Assembly: GCA_038239195.1 (NCBI GenBank)
Contig: JBBSEZ010000325.1
Location: 1-11,434 of the forward strand
Direction: 5' to 3'
Origin: JBBSEZ01 sp038239195
Lineage (GTDB): Bacteria > Planctomycetota > Planctomycetia > Gemmatales > Gemmataceae
DNA: 11,434 nucleotides
In this document: positions 6,788 to 11,434 of the stretch, one piece after another
Layout: the number at the start of each line of letters is the position of its first letter
Numbering within the stretch: the stretch's first letter is position 1
Made by a program: the position numbers and the translations under genes
Notes under the pieces: generated by a model
What the model saw: only the letters and a program-made list of their open reading frames with translations
Databases searched by the model: none
Told to the model about the DNA's origin: nothing

Positions 6788-6797
6788 CGTTTTGCGA

Positions 6798-7559
6798 TCA
6801 GAAGCCCATTTCGGACATCGTCGTTCCATTGAGCTGGATGGTCTTGGAGACGACCTTCCCGTCCACGAGGCCGACCGAGATGAAGTTGTCGCCGCTCTTC
6901 CAGGTCAAGGTCTTGAGTTGCGGCATGCCCCGGTTCAAGTCCTTCCCGAAGATCGCGCCGGCGACGTTGGCGGCCTTGTTGGCGTCGGCTGTCTGGGTGG
7001 GCTTGCCCATGATCGCGATCGCCTCGGCCTCGGTCATCCTGGTCTTGATCTTGTTATAGTTGTCCATCGTGATCGACGGGCCGGAGAATACGAGCCAGAC
7101 GACCACGCCCATCCCGAGCAGCATGAAGAAGCCGAGCCCGCCGCCGCCCACCAGCCACACCCAGAGCGGGATGCCGCCCTTGGCCTTGCTCGCCCGGCGC
7201 GGGCGGTCGTCCTCGTCCTCGTCGCGCGAACTGCGCCGCTTCGGGCGGTCGTCCTCGTCCTCGTCGCGCGAGGCCCGCGCTGGCCGCCGGCTGGGGCGGT
7301 CGTCCTCGTCCTCGTCGCGCGCGGGGCGCGCCGGCCGTTTGGCGGGGCGGTCGTCTTCCTCGTCGCGAACGTCGGGGTTGGCGCGCTTGCCCGCCGCGAC
7401 GCTCGCGCGGGCCTTGGGCGCGACCTCCGCAATCGCTTCTTCGGCGGGTTGCGCCTCGAAGACGTGGGCGCAATCCTTGCAGCGCACCTTCTGGCCGGCC
7501 TGGGCGTCGCCCAGGTTGTAGGCCTTCTGACAGCTCGGGCAGCTTACCTTGATCGCCAT
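6798..7559 (-). CDS. MJ0042-type zinc ribbon, single-TM protein with BamE/DUF3862-like C-terminal domain
   Basis: The 253 residues fall in four parts. The first is an N-terminal zinc ribbon with Cys7, Cys10, Cys27 and Cys30 (CPSC...CKDC), of the MJ0042 type. Next is a disordered charged linker (about 38-127) with repeated RDEDEDDRP blocks, followed by one membrane helix (about 130-157, PLWVWLVGGGG...VVVWLVF). Last is a C-terminal domain with DNYNKIKTRMTEAEAIAIMGKPT (166-188), TLTWKSGDNFISVGLVDGKVVSKT. The last part matches the SmpA/OmlA (BamE)-like or DUF3862 pattern. The basic stretch before the TM predicts N-terminus in the cytoplasm and C-terminal domain outside. The ATG at 7559 has AAAGGA 9 nt upstream; a GTG at 7577 overlaps that site and is less likely. 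It is the last gene of the operon, 45 nt after the kinase. A sensor or kinase partner role is inference. Confidence 0.8.
   Translation of the reverse strand: MAIKVSCPSCQKAYNLGDAQAGQKVRCKDCAHVFEAQPAEEAIAEVAPKARASVAAGKRANPDVRDEEDDRPAKRPARPARDEDEDDRPSRRPARASRDEDEDDRPKRRSSRDEDEDDRPRRASKAKGGIPLWVWLVGGGGLGFFMLLGMGVVVWLVFSGPSITMDNYNKIKTRMTEAEAIAIMGKPTQTADANKAANVAGAIFGKDLNRGMPQLKTLTWKSGDNFISVGLVDGKVVSKTIQLNGTTMSEMGF
7201..7367 (-). repeat. Tandem repeats encoding RDEDEDDRP blocks
   Basis: A 28-base unit, GGGCGGTCGTCCTCGTCCTC followed by GTCGCGCG on the plus strand, recurs exactly at 7201-7228, 7243-7270 and 7294-7321. A shorter degenerate copy is at 7345-7367. Spacings are 42, 51 and 51 nt, so the reading frame is kept. 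The units encode the acidic DEDEDD runs alternating with Arg/Pro/Lys-rich segments of the zinc-ribbon protein's linker. Copy number is a likely site of strain variation. Confidence 0.85.
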
Positions 7560-7568
7560 GACGCCTGG

Positions 7569-7574
7569 TCCTTT
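7569..7574 (-). promoter_or_regulatory. Shine-Dalgarno site fixing the zinc-ribbon start
   Basis: AAAGGA on the minus strand is 9 nt upstream of the ATG at 7559. It lies within the codons that the upstream GTG (7577) would use, so ATG is preferred. The zinc ribbon then begins six residues after the start. Confidence 0.55.
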
Positions 7575-7585
7575 CACTCGGGGCG

Positions 7586-7603
7586 GGGAGCAACAGTGCT
7601 CCC
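7586..7603 (-). other. Intercistronic hairpin between kinase and zinc-ribbon genes
   Basis: GGGAGCA (7586-7592) pairs with TGCTCCC (7597-7603) around a 4-nt loop, giving a perfect 7-bp stem. It begins 1 nt past the kinase stop codon in the 45-nt spacer. No T-tract follows on the minus strand, so full termination is unlikely. Partial attenuation, mRNA processing or 3'-end protection are possible. Confidence 0.45.
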
Positions 7604-7604
7604 G

Positions 7605-10600
7605 TCAGGGTTGTGATTTCCTGGGGATCGATTTGCGGGCCTTGGTTTCCAGCTCGCTCAGCAGGGCGCGGAAGTCGGCCCGGTCGTGGAGGGGCACCAG
7701 CCCGACGTCCTTGCGCACGATCGCGGGATCGCGCAGGCCCAGCGCGACCGCCTTGCGCAGGGCGGCCATCGCCTCCTTGTAGTAGCCCTCGCGCTCGGCC
7801 TCTTCCTGTGGGGTGAGGGCCTGCTTGCCCTTGCCGACGGCGCCGCCGGCGCGCACGAATTCCGAGGCGCAGCGGTACTGCTGGGCGGGGTCGTTGGGCG
7901 AGAGCTGCTGGCGCTGCCGGACCACCGCGGCCGCGGCGCCCGCCCGCCCGGCCTGGCGCTCGATCTCGGCCAGCAACGCGTGGTGCGTGACGAGGAGCTT
8001 CTGGTGGGAGGCCCAGGGGGCCCGGGCGACGAGCACGCGACTGTTGGCGATGGCCTGGCGGACCACCGGGCGGGCGCGGTCGAGCTTCCCCTGCATCTTG
8101 AGCCCGTAGCCGAGGTTGTTGAGCGTCGAGCTCAGTTCCCAGCGCAGCTGCAGGTTGTCCGGCTCGGCGCGGACGAGCGCTTCCTGGAGGGCGCGTGCCT
8201 TCTCGAAGGACTCTTCTTCCTCGGGCCGCCGGTCGAGCGCGCCCAGGGCGGTGCCCACGTGAAAGTGCGTCTCGCCCAGCGCCTTGCGCAGCCCGGCGTT
8301 GCTCCGATCGGCTTCCACCAACTGGGCCTGCATCTCGCGGGCCGGCTCGAAGTAGCTCAGGGCCCCCTTCCAGTTCCCTTCGGCGGCGTTGCCCCGGCCC
8401 AGGCTCACCAGCGTCGCCGCCAGGTCGGCCTTGTAGCGCGTCACGTGGGGGTATTTGGCGACCAACTTCTGGCGGACGTCGAGGGCGTCGCGGAGGGCCT
8501 CGTAATGTTCTTCCTTGCGGCCGACGTTGCGCAGCCCGACGCCGAGGTTGTGCAGGCTGGCCGCCAGCTCCGCCTGACGATAGGCGTCGTCCGGCCTGGC
8601 GCGGGCCAACCGCAGCCGAACCTCGTAGGCGGCCAGGTAGTAACACAGCGACAGCGACTGCTTGCCGGCCTGCCGGCTGGCCAGCGCCCCGAGGTTGTGC
8701 AGCGTCACCGCCAGGTCGGCCTGCGCCAGGTCGCGATCGGGGCGCTGGCGCACCATCTCCTTCTGGCGACGCAGCGCCCGGCCATAGTGGTCTTCCCCCT
8801 CCGCCGTCATGCCCAGCAGCCCGAGGATCACGCCCAGGTTGCGCTCGGTGCTGGCCAGCCCGCGCTCCAGGTCCAGGTCGCCGGGCGCCTCGGGCACGAA
8901 GCGCTCGTAATAACCCAGCGCCTCCTCCAGCGACTTGCGGGCGCCCTTGACGTCCTGGAGCGTCGAGAGGTTGATGAGCGTCCCGGGCAGTCGGCGGCGC
9001 ACCTGGACGTTCTTCGGGTCTTCGCGGTGGAGCTGGCGATACATCGCCACCGCCTGCTTGTAGGCGGCGATGGCCTCGCTGCGCGAGCCCGTGGCCGAGG
9101 CGATCTGGGCCACCAGCTCGTGGGTATTGGCCAGCTCCATGCGCAGCGTCGGGTCCTGGCCGCGCTGGGCAAGGAAGCCCTGGTAGTAGCGCTGGGCGGT
9201 GCGCAGGAGCTTGATGCGCAGCGGCTGGAGGTTGGGCGCCTCCTTGAGCTCCTGGCTGAGCCAGAGGCAGAAGTTGTTGACGGCGCTGTGGGCCTGGCGG
9301 AAGCTGGCATCGGCCTTCGCCTTTTCGCGCCGCGCCTTGTCGCGTTCCTCGCCCGCCACCCGGGCCAGGGCCAGCGCTTCCTGCCGGTGCTTTTCGGCCA
9401 CCTCCTCGGCCCGCACGGCCTCGTCGCGCTGGGCGCGGGCCTCCTCTCCCTTCTCGCGAGCCACGTCGAAGTTGGCCTCGGCGCGCTGCCACTGGTGGAG
9501 CACGAGCCCGAAGCCGCTCGCCAGGACCACGGCGAGCAAGAGGAGCAGCCCCGCGATGGCCGGCTTGCGCTGGGCCCAGCGCCGGGCCCGCTCGAAGGCC
9601 CCGACGCGGCGGGCGCGGATCGGCTCGCCCTTCAAGTAGCGCTCGAGGTCGTCGGCCAGGTCGGCGGCGCTGGGGTAGCGCCGGCTCGGCTGCTTTTCCA
9701 GACATTTCAGAGCGATCGTCTCCAGGTCGCGATCGACGTGGCGGTTGATGCTGGCCGGGCGGGGCGCCTCGTCCTCGAGCACCCGGCGAAGGGTGTCGTA
9801 GGGGGTGGGGCCTCGGAAGGGGGCGCGGCCGGTGAGCAGTTCGTAGAGGACGGCGCCCAGCCCGTAAACGTCGCTGGTCACGGTGACGGCCCCGCGCTCC
9901 CCGGAGGCCTGCTCGGGCGCCATGTAGCCGGGCGTGCCGACGGCGGCGCCCGTGTGCGTCAGGTTGGTCAGGAGGACCGTTGGCGCGATCTCCTCGCCGG
10001 GCGCGGGGGCCTCGCGCCGGGGGGCGGCGCCGGTGCGCCGGGCCAGGCCGAAGTCGGCGACGTGCGGCTGATTTTCCTCGTCGAGGAGGATGTTGGCCGG
10101 CTTGAGGTCGCGATGCAGGATGCCGCGCTGGTGCGCGTGGTGAACGGCGCGGGCGACGGGGACGACGAGCCCGGCGGCGCGCGCCGCGGAGGCGCGGTTG
10201 CGCACGGCGAACTGGCCGCGCGCGATGGCCCCGGCGAGGCTGCCGCCGAGGAGCTTCATGCTCAGGTAGGGGTGGCCATCGTGCGTGCCGACCTCGTAGA
10301 TGGGGACGATGTGGGGGTGGTCGAGGCTGGCGGCGGCCTCGGCCTCGCGGCGGAAGCGCTGGAGGTCGTCGTGCGCGGCGAGGGGCCCGGCGAGGAGCAT
10401 CTTGAGGGCGACGACGCGGCCGAGCCCCTTGTGGCGGGCGCGAAAGACGACGCCCATCCCGCCGCGGGCGATCTCGCCGAGGAGCTCGTAGGGCCCGAAA
10501 TCGCGCAGGCGGGCGATGCGGTCGGGGGGCGGCACCACCTCGCGCAGGGGCGAGGCGAGGCGGTTGAAGCGATCCTGGTCGGCGAAGAAGTCGCGGAGGT

Positions 10601-10733
10601 CGTCGGCGAGGTCGGGGTGGGTGGCGAGCAGGGCTTGCCGGTTCGGGGCGCTGCCGTCCCGGACCGCGCGCAGGTAGTCGGCGAGGAGCTCGTCGAGCCG
10701 CTGTTCGCGATCGAGCTCGGGAAGGGGAGCCAT
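7605..10733 (-). CDS. Membrane-anchored Ser/Thr protein kinase with C-terminal TPR scaffold
   Basis: This is a 1042-residue Hanks-type (PknB-like) kinase that transfers phosphate from ATP to Ser/Thr of target proteins. An N-terminal helical region (about 10-65) of a kind common in planctomycete kinases precedes the catalytic domain (82-370). Visible motifs: glycine loop GEIARGGMGVV (86-96), Lys111, alpha-C Glu130, HRDLKPAN (Asp209, Asn214), DFG (227-229), an extended activation segment, and GTPGYMAPE (266-274). All key residues are present, so it is probably active. A TM helix (about 392-413) is followed by a Glu/Arg/Ala-rich coiled coil (416-478). Eight TPR-like units starting at 534, 582, 626, 674, 723, 771, 819 and 867 each begin LAxTLxNLG-like and have a 44-49-residue period. 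A C-terminal DRADFRALLSEL motif closes the protein. It lies 37 nt downstream of the sigma factor gene. The ATG at 10733 has only a weak GAGG site 10 nt upstream. Confidence 0.93.
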   Translation of the reverse strand: MAPLPELDREQRLDELLADYLRAVRDGSAPNRQALLATHPDLADDLRDFFADQDRFNRLASPLREVVPPPDRIARLRDFGPYELLGEIARGGMGVVFRARHKGLGRVVALKMLLAGPLAAHDDLQRFRREAEAAASLDHPHIVPIYEVGTHDGHPYLSMKLLGGSLAGAIARGQFAVRNRASAARAAGLVVPVARAVHHAHQRGILHRDLKPANILLDEENQPHVADFGLARRTGAAPRREAPAPGEEIAPTVLLTNLTHTGAAVGTPGYMAPEQASGERGAVTVTSDVYGLGAVLYELLTGRAPFRGPTPYDTLRRVLEDEAPRPASINRHVDRDLETIALKCLEKQPSRRYPSAADLADDLERYLKGEPIRARRVGAFERARRWAQRKPAIAGLLLLLAVVLASGFGLVLHQWQRAEANFDVAREKGEEARAQRDEAVRAEEVAEKHRQEALALARVAGEERDKARREKAKADASFRQAHSAVNNFCLWLSQELKEAPNLQPLRIKLLRTAQRYYQGFLAQRGQDPTLRMELANTHELVAQIASATGSRSEAIAAYKQAVAMYRQLHREDPKNVQVRRRLPGTLINLSTLQDVKGARKSLEEALGYYERFVPEAPGDLDLERGLASTERNLGVILGLLGMTAEGEDHYGRALRRQKEMVRQRPDRDLAQADLAVTLHNLGALASRQAGKQSLSLCYYLAAYEVRLRLARARPDDAYRQAELAASLHNLGVGLRNVGRKEEHYEALRDALDVRQKLVAKYPHVTRYKADLAATLVSLGRGNAAEGNWKGALSYFEPAREMQAQLVEADRSNAGLRKALGETHFHVGTALGALDRRPEEEESFEKARALQEALVRAEPDNLQLRWELSSTLNNLGYGLKMQGKLDRARPVVRQAIANSRVLVARAPWASHQKLLVTHHALLAEIERQAGRAGAAAAVVRQRQQLSPNDPAQQYRCASEFVRAGGAVGKGKQALTPQEEAEREGYYKEAMAALRKAVALGLRDPAIVRKDVGLVPLHDRADFRALLSELETKARKSIPRKSQP

Positions 10734-10770
10734 TTCGGGTCGGCCTCATCCGGTTGCCGGGGCTTGCCTC

Positions 10771-11328
10771 TCAACGGCCATCGCTCAGCAACTCGCGGAG
10801 CTTCTTGAGCCCCCGGCGGAGCAGGCCCGCGACGGACGCCTCCGTGCGGTTCATGATCTCGGCGATCTCGACCACGGACGCATCGCGCAGGTGGTGCAGT
10901 TCGACGGCGGTGCGCTGTTCTTCGGGCAGCGCCGCCAGGGCGCCCGCCAGGCGCAGGAGCTGTTCCTGGCGGTGGACGATCTCGCTGGGCGAGGACTGCT
11001 CGGCGGCGAGCCAGGCCTCGAGGCGGGCGGAGGAGCCCTGCACCGCCTGTTCGAGCGAGTGTTGCAGGTCGATCTCGCGGCCGAACTTGCGGGCGGCATC
11101 GACCATCGCATTGGCGAGGATGCGCCGCAGCCAGCCGGCCTGCTCGGCCGCGGTCTCGCCGCGGAACTGCTCGCGATACTGATGCGCCTTGGTGAGCGTC
11201 TGTTGAACGACGTCGGACGGATCGACCTTGCCGCGCAGCCGCGGGTCGAGCTGGAGGCGGGCCAGGAGGTGTAGATACTCCTGGTAGTCCTCCACCGGCC
11301 GCGTGACGGGCTCGCTTTCGTCCGGCAT
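10771..11328 (-). CDS. ECF-type RNA polymerase sigma factor, planctomycete subfamily
   Basis: This 185-residue sigma-70-family factor directs RNA polymerase to specific promoters. Region 2 covers about residues 15-85: DPSDVVQQTLTKAHQYREQFRG (36-57), then AGWLRRILANAMVDAARKF (64-82). Region 4 covers about 125-180: LAALPEEQRTAVELHHLRDAS (131-151), then the helix-turn-helix VVEIAEIMNRTEASVAGLLRRGLKKLREL. The DPSDVVQQT motif and overall layout match the Planctomycetaceae-specific sigma subfamily described as TIGR02984 (Sig-70_plancto1), from memory. It heads the operon with the kinase; no anti-sigma factor with a typical zinc-binding domain is adjacent, so activity control through the kinase is a reasonable inference. 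Start: ATG 11328 has AGGTG 6 nt upstream (11335-11339, minus). The longer GTG at 11364 has no ribosome site. Confidence 0.88.
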   Translation of the reverse strand: MPDESEPVTRPVEDYQEYLHLLARLQLDPRLRGKVDPSDVVQQTLTKAHQYREQFRGETAAEQAGWLRRILANAMVDAARKFGREIDLQHSLEQAVQGSSARLEAWLAAEQSSPSEIVHRQEQLLRLAGALAALPEEQRTAVELHHLRDASVVEIAEIMNRTEASVAGLLRRGLKKLRELLSDGR

Positions 11329-11364
11329 CGGCGGCACCTGAGAGGAAGACGGTAGGCGAGGCAC

Positions 11365-11434
11365 GAACCGACCGCGCCCCGGGGAGATTTTTTGGAGGGC
11401 GGCGATTCCTCGGCGCTTTCTTTTCGGCCTCGGA
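11365..11434. other. Upstream edge of the sigma-kinase operon
   Basis: These 70 nt precede the alternative start of the sigma factor and presumably carry the operon promoter on the minus strand. A T6 run lies at 11389-11394 (A6 on the minus strand). A GGAAT on the minus strand around 11406 is reminiscent of an ECF -35 element, but I see no firm -10 partner. No gene is supported here, and the window ends before the promoter region is complete. Confidence 0.25.

Larger units (their letters stand above)
6393..6797. other. Intergenic region between two minus-strand genes
   Basis: This 405-nt stretch carries the AGGAGG ribosome site of the four-module gene (6401-6406, minus strand) and a TAAAAT -10-like box on the minus strand (6429-6434). 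It also holds a large double palindrome (6444-6512) and a terminator-like hairpin (6754-6787). Any -35 for the TAAAAT would fall inside the left arm of the palindrome. Between 6513 and 6753 I see only GC-rich sequence with short open frames on both strands. Those frames are Arg/Ala-rich, overlap the terminator hairpin, and have no recognisable domain or ribosome site. No tRNA-like T-loop or other RNA gene was found. Confidence 0.5.

Noticed and set aside
6551..6829. A 92-codon minus-strand frame in the intergenic region
   Set aside because: It overlaps the terminator hairpin and the end of the zinc-ribbon gene. It has no recognisable domain and its composition matches random GC-rich sequence.
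7201..7367. CRISPR-like regularly spaced repeats
   Set aside because: The repeats and spacers are in frame within one coding sequence, and the short spacers encode similar Arg/Pro-rich peptides.
7054..10749. A 1231-codon open frame on the minus strand overlapping the kinase and zinc-ribbon genes in another frame
   Set aside because: Its translation is Arg/Pro/Gly/Ala-rich low complexity with no domain, and the overlapping frame carries complete kinase motifs. It is a high-GC artefact.
7686..10808. A 1040-codon open frame on the plus strand opposite the kinase gene
   Set aside because: It is the antisense of a GC-rich coding region; the translation has no recognisable domain and no ribosome site was seen.

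Overview
The window is GC-rich throughout. Its gene content points to a planctomycete, probably Gemmataceae-like. The reasons are an ECF sigma factor of the planctomycete type next to a Pkn-type Ser/Thr kinase with a TPR tail, an MJ0042-type zinc ribbon membrane protein, a DUF4058-like protein beginning MPIHDWTRV, and a GyrB whose ATP-lid sequence looks PVC-like. This assignment comes from remembered family patterns, not from a search.

Layout, left to right. A REP-like palindrome (about 57-97) precedes a plus-strand pair: a DciA/DUF721 gene (114-440) and gyrB (492-3107). This is a replication and topology unit. A 235-base gap with two small hairpins follows, then a plus-strand DUF4058-like gene (3343-4131). 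That gene converges on a minus-strand gene of 728 codons (4206-6392). Its product is built from four diverged ~150-residue modules plus a different C-terminal domain, and I do not recognise it as a named family. A gap of about 400 bases (6393-6797) holds a REPIN-like double palindrome and a strong terminator-like hairpin. The rest of the window is a minus-strand operon, transcribed from right to left: ECF sigma factor (11328-10771), Ser/Thr kinase with TPR tail (10733-7605), and zinc ribbon/TM/BamE-like protein (7559-6798). The intergenic gaps are 37 and 45 nt, and the operon ends at the hairpin 10 nt past the last stop codon.

How the genes fit together. DciA loads the replicative helicase and GyrB is the ATPase subunit of gyrase, so the left side is housekeeping. 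The right side looks like one signalling unit: a membrane-anchored kinase with a TPR scaffold, its cognate sigma factor upstream, and a small membrane protein that may act as partner or substrate. No mobile element, CRISPR array, tRNA or rRNA was seen. The best candidates for something undescribed are the four-module protein and the inclusion of the zinc-ribbon/BamE-like protein in the sigma-kinase operon.
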